Source: Albula goreensis (lineage: Eukaryota; Chordata; Actinopteri; Albuliformes; Albulidae). From it: a DNA stretch of 64,000 bases. Shown here piece after piece: positions 39,013-50,081 of the stretch. The notes beneath the pieces were generated by a model. It was not told where the DNA came from and ran no database searches. It saw nothing but the letters and a program-made list of their open reading frames with translations. Location of the stretch: positions 684,768 to 748,767 of the forward strand of contig CM040761.1 in NCBI GenBank assembly GCA_022829145.1, read 5' to 3'. A program made the position numbers and the translations under genes. Numbering within the stretch: position 1 is the first letter of the stretch; every line of letters begins with the position of its first letter.

Positions 39013-40124
39013 TCAATAATTCCATTCTGATATATAGTTTTCAACCTGATAAGGACCACTAAACTTAGCCTGAAAAGGGGAACCAACAACTGACAGTAGT
39101 GCAAGCACCTGGTCACCTGGCTGAAAATGAAGACTTTCTGTATGGCAATCATACAAGCATTTCATTTTTGTTTGAGAGTTGGCAAGCTTTTCTTTTCCCA
39201 ACACAAAAGCTTGGTAAAGCTTCAAACGAAAAACATTGATATAAGGTTCAACATCTTTCCACTCCTCACCAATGACTTGCAGTGGGTCCCTCACAGTGTG
39301 TCCGAAAACCAATTCATTCAGACTGAAACCAGTGCTTTCCTGCACAACCTCCCTAATCGCAAGCAACAACTAGGGCACGAAAGTTCAGTACAGTAGGAGA
39401 GTAACATTAACTTGAGAGTCTGATGGAAACTCTCTAGGGCTCCATGACTTTGAGGATGGTAAGCTAGAAATGTAAGCGCTAGAGAGGTATTGGGTAACCT
39501 GCAACTGCTTGAGGACCTGGGGAAAACACAGGCAGAGTAAAATTAGAACCTTAGTCACTTTGGATTACATTAGGTATATCATAAGTTAGCATAAAACAGG
39601 TCAATGCCTTCAACACAGGTTTTGTTTTATCATAAGTTAGGTATAGGTATATCATAAGTTAGCATAAAACAGGTCAATGTCATCAACACAGGTTTTGGTT
39701 TAATCTATCTAAGGGGATATGCAGCCAGATATCTAGTGTTCTTGCACATAATCATAAGCAAATACTGGTTTCCTGATTCAGAAACAAACACAGCCGTTCA
39801 GAATAAACTCAAATGGTTGCTCCATAACTGGAACAGGACACAAATGGGCAGGAGTAATCTTTTTTTTTTAGCTTCCCAGTTAACTGACAGGTATTACATG
39901 TTTTAATATACGCACAAACATCACTCAAGCGAGGCCAAAAGAAACTGTGAAGAATTTGATCACATGTTTTCCTCACACCACATGGCCAGAAAATCCATCA
40001 AGTGCAGCATATGCAAGAACAACTCACAAAACTTTAAAGGTACAACCACCCGAGAAACCTCCAGAGACTCACTTAAAGGTTGATGGGGTGTCCACTACCT
40101 CACAAGCAGCCTATCTTGTAACTG
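39013..40124 (-). pseudogene. integrase of the Gmr1-like element
   Basis: Reading from 40,124 downward: a zinc-binding part ending YIKTCNTCQLTGK, a catalytic-core segment IQSD with the next codon a stop, GALESFHQTLK carrying the catalytic Glu, then the long frame 39,369-39,013 with VVQESTGFSLNELVFGHTVR and FQPGDQVLALLSVVGSPFQA. The first catalytic Asp was not identified. A tandem duplication of about 77 bp (39,570-39,710) lies in the core. Confidence 0.75.
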
Positions 40125-40128
40125 ATAG

Positions 40129-40261
40129 TGTCAGGAGGTGAGCCTGACGTGCCGCCGCTTGGGTGAGTTTTCTTTATTGGTGATAGGGGGCATGAGTGCG
40201 GTATGGATCGGGGTGGTTTGTCTCCCTTGTTTTGTCTGATTGGTGATCTGGCGCAGCTGTC
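40129..40261 (+). repeat. 5' LTR, block shared with the 3' LTR
   Basis: About 133 bases align with 44373-44507 with few differences. Beyond 40261 the two LTR regions no longer match. The following sequence (ATAAAAGAGCAGGGG near 40,291) looks like a promoter region of another LTR variant. Confidence 0.8.
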
Positions 40262-40503
40262 TCTTGTTCTCTCCGCACAGGGGATCAGGATAAAAGAGCA
40301 GGGGATGAGGCAGTTCGCGTTCGGGCAGCTGGGAAGGAACCTGTTCTGAATTTTAGACTGGGTTTTTTTCGGTAGTATTTATTTTTGGTTTTGTGTTGTT
40401 TCATTTTCCTTTCGTTTATTTAAGCTTTCGTTCCTTTGGAAGTTTTGCCAGCGTTTCGTTTCTTGGTTTCGTTTGTTGTTTGGTTTCGGTGTAGTTATTA
40501 TTT

Positions 40504-40876
40504 TTGATTTTTTTCTGTTTCGTTGGGAGGAATCCCGTGGGGGGATTTCTTTTTAGGTGCGTGTGTGGAGAGCGTGTGGGGCAGGGACTGCATGCCTGGG
40601 ACCGTGACAGCGGCGGAGTAAGGGAAGGGACGGTGGGAGTGGCAGTACCAGTGCAAGTGTGGGAAGAAGGCAACGGCCGAGGGAGCTGCATACCCCGGGC
40701 TGGGCAGGAGGCGAGCGGGGGTGTAGCCCCAGTGGGACTGGTTCCAGGCGGAAGGTCGGGTCGGTTCCAGTGGGATGCTGCAGGTCAGCCTGTCTGCGCG
40801 GAGTGTGGACAGGCTGGCCATATGCAGTGGGACTGCCCCCAGCCGCCACCGTTAAACTCCAAACCCCGTCCACAGT
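40504..40876 (+). pseudogene. gag C-terminal remnant with zinc knuckle
   Basis: An open frame ending in CAECGQAGHMQWDC, a CX2CX4HX4C nucleocapsid knuckle at 40,795-40,836. The capsid part is missing; the frame differs from that of the protease. Confidence 0.7.
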
Positions 40877-40889
40877 AGGGTGTGCGGGT

Positions 40890-41977
40890 GGGGTGCAACA
40901 GCAGGGAGGTGAGGGAAGCCGACCTTGGGAAGACATCCTGGGGGCATGCCCTGAGGTGGTGGTCGAAGCAGAGGGGGTAAAAGTGCCGTGCACCCTGGAT
41001 ACGGGCTCGCAGGTTACCCTGTTTAGCGAGGGGTTTTTTCGGCAACGGTACAGAGATCTGCCAGTGCGGGACACCTCCAACCTTCAGTGGCTGACCCTCC
41101 GGGCGGCCAACGGGTTGGATATTCCATTCGTGGGGTATGTTGTGATGGATTTTGTGGTCGGGGGCGTAAAGGTGCCTGGAAAAGGGGCGATCATTGTTCG
41201 AGACCTGTGTCTGGGGACGGGTGTCTGCATTCTCCCCTCGCAGATACAATGTGGGCATGACCTGGTGCTGTGGACCCCCCGCCCGGGGGAGGTAGAGGTG
41301 GATGTGTGCACCGCGCAGGCGCCCTTAAAAGTAGGGAATCCTCTGGCTCCTCCAGAGGTGGAGGGCCTCACCCCAGAACAACAGGGCCGGGCTCGGGACC
41401 TGCTGGAGCGGTGGGCGGGGGTGTTCGCGGTGCATGAGGAGGACTTTGGCTGCACCGAGGTAATTTACCATCAGATACCTACCGGTAATGCTCCCCCCTG
41501 TCGTGAACGATATCACCCTCTTCCCCCAGGTCTGTACCCGGAGCTGTGGTCCTTTGTGCAGGGGATGCTGGAGGGCGGGGTGATCACGGAGAGCTCGAGT
41601 CCCTGGGCCGCGCCCATGGTCCTGGTCCGGAAGAAGGATGGTGCCTGGCGGTTCTGTGTGGACTACCGCTGCCTCAACGCGGTCACCCACAAGGATGCCT
41701 ACCCGCTCCCCCGGATTGAGGAATCGCTCACGGGGATGAAGTGCGCTGAGTGGTTCTCGACCTTAGATCTGGCGAGCGGGTATTGGCAGGTGGTGGTGGA
41801 CCCGCGGGACTGTGAGAAGACCGCCTTTGCCACGCCCCTTGGGCTCTTCCAGTTTGAGCGGATGCCTTTTGGCTTATGCAATGCTCCAGCGACCTTCCAG
41901 CGGCTGATGCAGATGTGTCTGAAGGACCTGGTAAATGATTCCATTTTAATTTATTTGGATGATATCGTGGTTTTTTT
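40890..41977 (+). pseudogene. Gypsy protease and reverse transcriptase
   Basis: One open frame carries the protease DTGS at 40998-41009, the RT motifs VRKKDGAWRFCVDYRCLN, LDLASGYWQV, MPFGLCNAPATFQRLM and the catalytic YLDD at 41952-41963. The frame is lost in a run of seven T at about 41971-41977, where the downstream RT reads in the next frame. Confidence 0.88.
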
Positions 41978-43344
41978 CCCCAGACTTCTCCAAGCATCTG
42001 CATCACCTGGAGGCGGTGTTTGAGCGGCTGAGCCAGAACGGGCTGAAGCTCCAGCCCCAGAAGTGCCGACTCTTCCGGAGGGAAGTGCGGTACCTGGGGC
42101 ATGTGGTGAGTTCCGCGGGGCCGGCTACGGACCCGGACAAGACGGCTGTGGTCCGGGACTGGCCGGCTCCTGAGACGGTATGGCAGGTGAGGGCCTTTCT
42201 CGGGTTTGCCGGCTACTATCGATAGTTCATCCCCACTTTCTCTAAGATCATGGCTCCCCTGCACTGGTTGCTGGAAGGGACCGCGGCCTGGGGTAAGAGC
42301 ACGCGGCGGGTGGGAGTGGGGCACCGAGTGTCAGCACACCTTTGAGGGGTTGAAGGCGGCCCTGCTCTCTGCGCCCGTGCTCGTGTATGCAGACTTTTCC
42401 CTTCCTTTCTGTCTTTACACTGATGCGAGTATGGAGGGGCTGGGGGCCGTCCTGTCCCAGTTGCAGGGCAGAAAGGAGAGGGTGATTGCGTATGCCAGTC
42501 AGAGCCTGCACCCCGCTGAGAGGAACGACCAGAACTACAGCGCCTTCAAGCTGGAGCTGCTGGCCCTGAAATGGGCCGTGACAGAGAAGTTTAAGGATTA
42601 CCTCTGGGGCGTAAAAGTCACGGCCTACACTGACCACAATCCCCTGGCACATCTGTCCACGGCGCAGCTGGGGGCGACGGAGCAGCGGTGGGTGGGTCAG
42701 CTGGCCAGCTTTGACCTGGAAATCAAGTACTGGCCAGGGGCCCGCAACGCTAATGCTGATTCACTGCCCCGGCTGCCCGAGGGCCCAGGGGTTGTGGAGG
42801 TGGGTCAGGTGTCCAGTGGCCCAGCAGTGGAGGATGCCTGGGACTGGTCGGCTCTGCAGCGGGAGGATGACCATCTGCGGGCCCTGGCGGAGCGCGTGTG
42901 GCAGGGGGAGCCCCCTCGGCGGGAGGAAAGGAGGCTGGCCCCACCGGAGGAGGGTAGGTGGTGGAGGGAGTGGGAGCGTTTTCGGGTTGAAGGGGGTGTC
43001 CTGTACCGCCAGGTGTTAGATCCCCTGCAGGTGCTGGTGCCCCGGAGGGTGGCGCAGGGCGTCTGGCAGCGGTACCATCAGGCCTTGGGTCATCTGGGTG
43101 CCAATAAGGTGGAGGCTGTCCTGCGTCAGCGGTTCTACTGGCCGGGGTTGGAGAACGACATCCGGCGGTGGACCGCCAAGTGCAGGCAGTGTGTGGTGGC
43201 CAAGGCCGGGCCGGAGGTACGGGCCCCCCTTGTCCCCCTTTCCACCTCTTATCCTTTGGAGGTGGTGGCCATGGACCACCTGGCGCTGGGGCGTCCCGGT
43301 GATGTATACCCGTACCTGCTGGTCCTCACTGACTACGCTGGGCA
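41978..43344 (+). pseudogene. Gypsy RT thumb, RNase H and integrase N-terminus
   Basis: RT continues to FLGFAGYYR, where a TAG stop lies at 42223-42225, and another frame change follows near 42,290. RNase H shows YTDASMEGLGAVLSQ, KLELLALKWAV and TDHNPLAHLST. The integrase zinc domain includes YHQALGHLGANKVEAVLRQR and CRQCVVAK, and the first catalytic Asp is in VAMDHLALG. Frame lost again at about 43,345. Confidence 0.87.
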
Positions 43345-44304
43345 GTGTCCGTGCGGGACCAGTCGGCCGAGACAGCGGTGAGGGACTTGTGGGAATCGGT
43401 GGTGCAGCACTGGGGATGCCCTAAGCGGCTCCTCTCTGACCGAGGGGCGGCCTTTGAGTCCTCCCTGGTTGCGTCATTCTGTGAGCTCTATGGGTGCACT
43501 GAGATCCGCACCACCCCCTACCACCCACAGGGCAATGGGGCCTGCGAACGGTTTAATCAGACTCTGCTGTCTCTCTTAGGGTCTCTCCAGGAGGAAGAAC
43601 AGGGCCGGTGGCCGGAGCGCCTGCCCACTCTGCTCCAGGCATATAATAATGCCATGCACAGCAGCAACGGCTTCGCCCTGCACTACGTCCTGACCGGGCA
43701 ACATGCCCGGCTCCCGATGGACCTGGCAATGAATGTGCCCCCCACCCCAAGGAAGTGGAATGTGGAGGGGTGGGTGCGGGCACACCATCGTGCCTTGTCC
43801 GGGGTGTATGTAAAGGTGCTGGAGTCTGTATGATGCCAGCAGCTGCGGGACAAGGAGAGGTACGATCGCTGGCTGAAGACCTTGCCATTGTTGCCGGGGG
43901 ACCGGGTGCTGGTGCAGAACTTCAGGCGCCGGGAGCGAGGTAAGCTGGCCCCGAGATGGTCTCCTCATCCTTTGGTTGTTGTCCGCCAGCTGCAGCCAGA
44001 TCGGCCAGTGTATGTGGTCCATCCCGAGGGAGGTCGGGAAGAGCGGACCCTACACTGGAACAACCTGCATGCCTGCCCTGTGGGTGATGCCTGGAGGGAG
44101 CCCCCGGCGGAGGAGGAAGCCGAACGGGAACCAGAGCCAGGTCCGCGGAGGTGGGCTTGGGGCTGGAACCCGGTGTGGGTCCCTGTCCGAGGTCCTGTTC
44201 GTGAGCCTGCTGTTCCCCTAGAGGAACAGCAACAGGGGGAGGCGGCGGAGCCTCCTGCGCACCCGGAAGTGGTGCTCCTCCGTCGCTCGGCACATGAGAC
44301 ATGA
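43345..44304 (+). pseudogene. Gypsy integrase core and C-terminus
   Basis: LLSDRGAAFESS and YHPQGNGACERFNQTLLSLL carry the second Asp and the Glu of the DDE triad. A TGA stop at 43831-43833 interrupts the C-terminal domain, which resumes as LPGDRVLVQNFRRRERGKLA and ends in a charged tail at 44,304. Confidence 0.86.
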
Positions 44305-44372
44305 GGGTAACCCCTGCGCTGGTACATTGAAGAAGCGTTGTCGGGACGACTACGGGTAAAGCAGGGGGGAGT

Positions 44373-45234
44373 TGTCAGGAGGTGAGCCTGACGTGCCGCC
44401 GCTTGAGTGAGTTTTCTTTATTGGTGATTGGGGGCACGCGTGTGGTATGTGGATCGGGGTGGTTTGTCTCCCTTGTTTTGTCTTATTGGTGATCTGGCGC
44501 AGCTGTCACGCGTGTGTGTGATCCTGCTCTGCCAGCCCACAGAGGGGTGATTTGGCATTGTACCTTCTCCCTCCCTCTAGTCTTCCCTGTCCCAAGCCGT
44601 TGCAGGTGGCAAACTGCGAGGACTCTCTGCAAGTGGCTGCGGCGGATCCCAGGCACTGGAGGAGAGGCAGTCTCTGCCTGGATTTCTTTTTTTTTGTTTT
44701 TGTTTTTTATTTTGGTGTGCGGAGGAGGCCCTCCGTGACGCAGGCTGAGTCGCACCCCATCCTTAGTTTCTGTTTTGAGTGTGTGTGTGTGTGCGCGTGT
44801 GTGTGTGTGTGTGTGTGACCTCCCTCCGTGAGTGGTTATTCCCCCCTGAGTTGGCTAAGAGGGGGCTGGTCTGTGCTGCGTGGGCAGCTCTGGAAGAGGG
44901 TCCGAATCTTGTCACTGAGTGGAGTTAGTGTGGGCACAGGGATTACTTGCTTGGTGGTTTGGCTTGCGGTGCAGTGCGGGGAAGTCCCTCTCCCGTGAGT
45001 TCTCCCACACGGCACGGGGCCAGCCAGTAGGGGGCTAACAGAGAGGGGGGAAGTTGGAAAGGGGAAGGGGGGTCACAGCGGGTAGCTTCCCGAGCATGAG
45101 TTTTGCTGCTTTTAAAAAAAAATATCAATAAAGTCTCTGCTAACCTGATCCCCTGTGTTTTGGTTGTTCGTGTGGGTGGGTCCCAGTACCTGTGTTGGGA
45201 GGGTCATCGGGGGGCGCCACTGTGACTCCTGATA
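44373..45234 (+). repeat. 3' LTR of the nested Gypsy (862 bp)
   Basis: Starts TGTCAGGAGGTGAGCC after the purine-rich AAGCAGGGGGGAGT. It contains a GT microsatellite near 44,780 and the poly(A) signal AATAAA at 45127-45132, and ends TCCTGATA, a near inverted match of the start. Confidence 0.82.
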
Positions 45235-45511
45235 ATAGCATGAAGGAACACTCACCGTTCCATGATCAGAACAACCCAGTTCAAACAAAAAAAGTTAATG
45301 CAGAATCAGACTGTTGCTCTGCAATAACATGAGACATGGACAAAGAAGGAACCATATTGTCACATTTTAATGGTTTTAATTCACAGGCAGGCACATGCCT
45401 TACTGACATTGTATCAGAATGCTCCTTTTTTTGGAAAACAATTTTCAGTTGTGTGAGGTTAACTTGACCATAGAGCAGGTCACCGCACACACAGGAAATA
45501 CATGCACAAGC

Positions 45512-45840
45512 CTACTTCTCCAGGTCCCCAGAGGAGCACAGAATCGTTTTCATCTGAACAGGAGGAGAAATGTCTTTCGAGCCATACCCTTTTGTGATGT
45601 AATTGCCAAGGATGACCTCAACCCCATCCATGGGAAGGGAAGGTCTCACTCCCAAGATGACATCAGCCTGCACAAGATCAAAACACAAATGGACTTTATG
45701 CAAAGGAACACTTAAAGGAGTCATATCAATGCCCCAGATTAGCACATGCTCTCTCATAGCAGTGTTTGGGGAGTAAGGTAACACATTCTTGGGCTTTGTG
45801 TGGCCCCAGTATCTCTTAATATGTGAACTGGTATCTTCTC
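45512..45840 (-). pseudogene. retropepsin-type protease of the Gmr1-like element
   Basis: The active-site DTGA (45,802-45,813) is followed, after a frame change near 45,785, by VPLHKVHLCFDLVQADVILG and VEVILGNYI, the C-terminal half of the protease. Confidence 0.72.
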
Positions 45841-46029
45841 AGCACCACCCACAACTGACACACAACCTTCTGTGAGAAAATCTGCCTACTCAGACTGTTT
45901 AGGTTGTTCAGAAACTGCCGGTGGAACACACCTAAGGAATCAACACTGCTGTATTTTCCCACACAGTTTAATGATGATAAAACAACAGTTTTCATATTAC
46001 CACTTGGGGCGTTATGACTAAAAACCGAA

Positions 46030-46600
46030 GATTTCATTGTAGTGATAGGACACACCTTTCCAGTGACCTTTGTTTTTACACAAGTGGCAAATGCGAGTAG
46101 AATCATATTTTCCATTTGTCCCAGTGACAGATCACACGATAGGCAAAACTTCATTCCCGGGACAAGAACAAAACAGGACTTTCCATTCATGTGCATCATT
46201 ACCTTGAAAATGTTGGCCAACAATTCAACTTTTATGTGTCAAAGCATAATTGTTGACCACTTCCACCACTTCTATTGGAGAACGGACACCACGCTCATTA
46301 AGATGAGTAACAATAGGGTCAGACACTTTATTTTTGAATTGTTCAAAAGTAATTAAATCACACAGCAGAAATATAGTTTCTTTTTAAGCTTTTCCATATT
46401 GTTCAAAATGGACACAACACTCCCTTATACATTCAAAACAACTTTGCTTGTCAACCTGCTTCCAACTCCTAAATCATTGCTGATAAGCCTCCAGCTCATA
46501 CGTCTCAAATACGGCTTCTTTCACACAAACATACGAGGAAACAGTAACAGGGGAGAGCTGAAAACAACTCCTGGGCTATACAAGTTAAAACACACTTCAG
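46030..46600 (-). pseudogene. gag (capsid and zinc knuckle) of the Gmr1-like element
   Basis: Fragments such as ITFEQFKNKVSDPIVTHLNE match the capsid region from which vertebrate SCAN domains derive. A zinc knuckle at about 46,050-46,095 reads CHLCKNKGHWKGVS, with the final Cys replaced by Ser. Several stops and frame changes are present. Confidence 0.65.
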
Positions 46601-46639
46601 AAGTGTCAACTGGTCAGCATTAGACCCAATGGCGCCACC

Positions 46640-46720
46640 AATGGGGGGCTGGGTGGGGGGCCATGGCCACCCTGATACAATCGCTGGCCCCCCCACTGGC
46701 CCCCCCTCACGAGTCGCATA
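46640..46720. repeat. G-rich/C-rich inverted segment
   Basis: A GGGGGGCTGGGTGGGGGG run is followed within 45 bases by GGCCCCCCCACTGGCCCCCC, so the two can pair. Family unknown. Confidence 0.6.
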
Positions 46721-47084
46721 TGCATAATATGCTTCTGAGTATTCATAATTAGTAATATTAACTGTAAAATAAGAAACCAAAGTGCGTACATACAAAGGAC
46801 ATACATCGCATGAATGGGCACCTGTGCAAAAGCTGCACCCATGTAAAAACTTGTCCAGAGCACTGAGTAGGGGTGGGAGAAAAAATCGATTCAGTTACAA
46901 ATCACGATTCTTGAAAAACAATTCTGAAATCGTGGCACTGATGAAAAATTGATCCATTAATAAAAAAAAATGCACATCTATTTGCATTAGGGTCATTATG
47001 CTAATGAACAGCAATAAAACAGGTTTTAGTGACAGTAATTGCGATATTTATTGATGTATTGTACCACTTAGCATATAAATATAT

Positions 47085-47521
47085 TGTGGCACCGGAAGAG
47101 GTGGAGGGAGGAGCAAGTGCCTCAGCTCTTCCCACTGTACTACTGTCAGTCTCCTGGTTCCCTCCCTCAGCCTGAAGAGGAACTGGAGCTGAAACAGCAG
47201 AGGCCTCACAAACAGGCAGGCTCACCTGAGAGTGATTCCTAATCAACTCAGCTGTGAGCACTTGCCTCCAATTAGGCCTTCTATTTAAGCACAGCGTAAG
47301 AGGCTGAAAGGGACTTTTGGAACTGCTGGACTTTTTGTGTTTGGATGGCTGTGCTGTTTTTGTTTCTTGCCTTGTTTTGTATTGAGCCCCTTTGTTGGTG
47401 TTTTCTTTTCCCCTAAAAGGGGGTAATAAATGGCCTTTGGTCCCTTCCAGTTGAACTTTTTGTTGTGTTTTACCTTCCACTCACCACCCGGCACAGTGGC
47501 CACACCTGCCAATTTGTCACA
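47085..47521 (+). repeat. 5' LTR of the non-autonomous element
   Basis: 437 bp. A TATTTAAG promoter-like motif lies near 47,282 and AATAAA near 47,426. Directly followed by TTGGTGGGGAATGC, the likely primer-binding region. Confidence 0.87.
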
Positions 47522-47680
47522 TTGGTGGGGAATGCAGGCAACGGGCCCCAGTGCATGAGAGGAAGGCAGTTTTGTTTATTTGTTTATTTTTCTTTCCTTC
47601 CCCTTTTCCCCAGTTTTGGTTTTGGGGTTTGTTTTTTTTCCCTTTCAACAAAAGAAGGGAACGGAAAAAAAAAAAGCACA

Positions 47681-48470
47681 ATGCCATCCCGCGGAAGGAA
47701 GAAGGCCCAGTGGAAGAGTCAGGTGGAGCACCAGAGACCACTGGGCCCCATCTCCTGGCCCTGCTGGGAGAGGCGAGTGACCTGGGAGGATGTGGAGGCC
47801 TGCCCCACAGACTTGCTGGCAGAGCTGCTTTGTCTGGCAGCTGGGGAGGCCTTGCCCACAGACCCATTGATGGACAGGAGGGGCCCTTTTGAAGCTGCAG
47901 CCTGGTCTGCCCCAGGAGGGGAGCCTGGCCCTTTGCCGGGCCCAAAGGTGGATCCTGGGGGGGGGCTGGAGTAGTCCTTTCCGTGGTGCGACTGGTGCAG
48001 GGATCCCCACCACTGGTCGGTGTGTCCAGAGCTGGGGTCAGGCTTTTGTGGGTGCTGTGGCCGGGCGAAAGACCATCACTGGCGTGAGTGCCCGGACCCT
48101 GAGAACGTGGCCATACACAACTTCCTTCTCTGTAGGACTGAGGAGGAGAGAAGGGCACTCACGCCCTTCCAGGTGTACCCACTGACCCCGGCCGTCCAGC
48201 CATCACCAGTCCCAGCCCGGTCACCACAGGGGCCAGAGAGCTCAGTCTGCTTTCCGCCGCCCACCAACTCCGTGGGCCTGCCTGAGACTGGGGCCTGCTC
48301 TCCGCTGCCTGCTGACCCAGCAGGCCTTCCAGAAAGCCTGGCCTGCTCTCTGCCGCCCGCAGACCCAGTGAGCCTGCATGAGAGCCCAGACTGCTCTCTG
48401 CCGCCCACTGGCCCAACGAGCCTTCCTGAGAGCCGGGCCTGCCGCCTGCTGACCCAGGGGGCCTGCTCGA
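47681..48470 (+). pseudogene. gag-like protein with two zinc knuckles
   Basis: ATG at 47681 opens a basic, Trp-containing frame (MPSRGRKKAQWKSQVEHQRP), stopped by TAG at 47972-47974. The same frame continues after the stop with CDWCRDPHHWSVC and CGCCGRAKDHHWREC, two nucleocapsid-type Cys/His knuckles with slightly unusual spacing, then enters the Pro-rich repeat region. A relation to Gypsy gag is inferred from the knuckles and position. Confidence 0.65.
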
Positions 48471-49900
48471 GAGCAGGGCCTGCTCTCCACCTGCTGATCC
48501 CGCAGGCCTTCCAGGGAGCCTGGCCGGCTCTCCTCTGCCCGTTGGCCCAATGGGCCTGCTAGAGGGCCCTGTCTGCTCTCTGTTGCCCGCCACCCCAGCA
48601 GGCCTGCCCTGCTCTTCCCCACCCACTGACCCTGTGGGCCTGCCCGAGAGCTGGGCCTACACTCCGCCTGCTGACCCAGCAGGCCTTCTAGAGGGTCTGG
48701 CCTGCTCTCCGCCGCCCGCCAACACAGCGGGCCTGCTTGAGAGCGGGGCCTGCTCTCCGCCTGCCGACCCAGCAGGCCTCCCAGAGAGCCTGGTCTGCTC
48801 TCTGCCGCCCGCCGACCGAGGGGGCCAGCCCGAGAGCTGGGCCTGCTCTCTGCCGCCTGCTGACCCAGCAGGCCTGCTCAAGAGCTGGGCCTGCTCTCCG
48901 CTGCCAGCTGACCCTACGTGTCTGCTGGAGGGCCCTGCCTGTCCTCCACTGCCTGGGAGCCTGGCCTTCTCTCCCCTGCCTGCTGATCCAGCGGGCCTGC
49001 TCGAGAGCTGGACCAGCTCTCCGCCTGCTGACCCAGCAGGTCTTCCAGAAGGCCTGGCCTACTCTCTGTCGCCCGCCAACCCAGTGAGCCTGCTTGAGAG
49101 CAGGGCCTGCCCTTTGCTGCCTGCTGACCCAGTGGGCCTTCCAGAGGATCTGTCCTGCTCTTCGCCACCCACCAATTCAGCGGGTCTGCCAGAGAGCCTG
49201 GACAGCTCTCCTCCACCAGCTAATGCAGCGGGCCTTCCAGGGAGCCTGTCTGGCTCTGCTCTGCCTGCTGACCCGGCGGGCCTGCTGGAGTGCGAGGCCT
49301 GCTCTCCGCCAACTGCTGACCCGGCGGGCCTGCTGAAGTGTGGGGCCTGCTCTCCACCGCCTGCTGACCCAGCAGACCTGCTGGAGTGTGGGGCCTGCTC
49401 CCTGCCGCCTGCTGACCCGATGAGCCTGCTCGAGGGCAGGGTCTGCTCTCCGCCGCCTGCTGACCTGACGGGCCTGCTCGAGAGTGGGGCCTGCTCTTCG
49501 CCGCCTGCTGACCCAGGGGGCCTGCTCGAGGGCGGGGCCTGCTCTTCGCTGCCCGCTGACCCTGTGGGCCTGCCCGAGAGCTGGGCCTGCTCTACGCCTG
49601 CTGACCCAGCAGGACTTCCAGAGTAGCTGGCCTGCCCTCCGCCGCCCTCCCACACAGCGGGCTTGCTCCAGAGCCGGGCCTACCCTCTGCCTGCTGACCC
49701 AGCAGGCCTGCCTGAGACTCCGGCCGGACTTCTGCCTGGTGATCCAGTGGGTCTGCCTTGGAGCGCAGCCTGCTCTCCACCGCCCGCCAACCCAGCCAGC
49801 CTGCCCGAGAGCTTGGACTGCTCTCCACCGCCCACTGACCTCGCAAGCCTTCCAGAAGCCTCGGCCAGACTTCTGCCTGCTGTCCTGAAGGGTCCAGCTG
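48240..49900 (+). repeat. 48-bp repeat encoding 16-residue units
   Basis: About 34 tandem units encode variants of ACSPPPADPAGLLESG. The longest continuous frame is 48,550-49,626 (358 codons); the frame differs from that of the zinc knuckles, with the change at about 48,440-48,500. Units diverge mainly at third positions and at a few residue sites, and some lose one codon. Confidence 0.9.
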
Positions 49901-50081
49901 GCCCTCCGTTGCCCGGAAACTGTGCCTGGCTGGGGTTCTGGGCCTCCCCTGGGGGCCTGCCAGGCTTGATGGCCTGCCTGGTCTTTGACCCTGGGGGTGG
50001 GGCCTGATGGGCCCGAAATGCTCTCTCTCGGCGCTAAAGTATCTTCACCTCCTCCCTACGGTCTGAAGCTGGGGGGGGGAA

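Larger units (their letters stand above)
40129..45234 (+). mobile_element. Gypsy LTR retrotransposon, 5.1 kb, nested
   Basis: Begins TGTCAGGAGGTGAGCC and ends GACTCCTGATA, with 4-bp duplications ATAG at 40125-40128 and 45235-45238. It interrupts the integrase region of the - strand Gmr1-like element. The order is LTR, short gag remnant, protease, RT, RNase H, integrase, LTR. The GC-rich coding part is readable but has at least three frame changes and two in-frame stops. Most of gag is absent. Confidence 0.88.
38345..46630 (-). mobile_element. Gmr1-like Gypsy element, split by a second Gypsy
   Basis: On the - strand the order is gag (about 46,600-46,030), protease (45,840-45,520), then integrase beginning at about 45,510, interrupted at 45,238, and resumed at 40,128 down to 39,010. 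RT is not placed between protease and integrase, the order known for Gmr1-like elements, where IN precedes RT. No RT was recognised after IN, so that part is deleted. A G-rich polypurine run followed by TGTATCCC (near 38,450) may mark the start of a truncated 3' LTR. Confidence 0.72.

Noticed and set aside
40553-41258. - strand frames opposite the Gypsy protease
   Set aside because: Shadow frames in GC-rich coding sequence; the + strand carries the recognisable motifs.
48550-49626. Host mucin-like or collagen-like gene
   Set aside because: It lies between two matching LTRs, follows retroviral-type zinc knuckles and has no splice structure of its own.
47517-49655. Large - strand frames of up to 213 codons
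   Set aside because: Complement of the GC-rich repeat region of the LTR element; no motifs.
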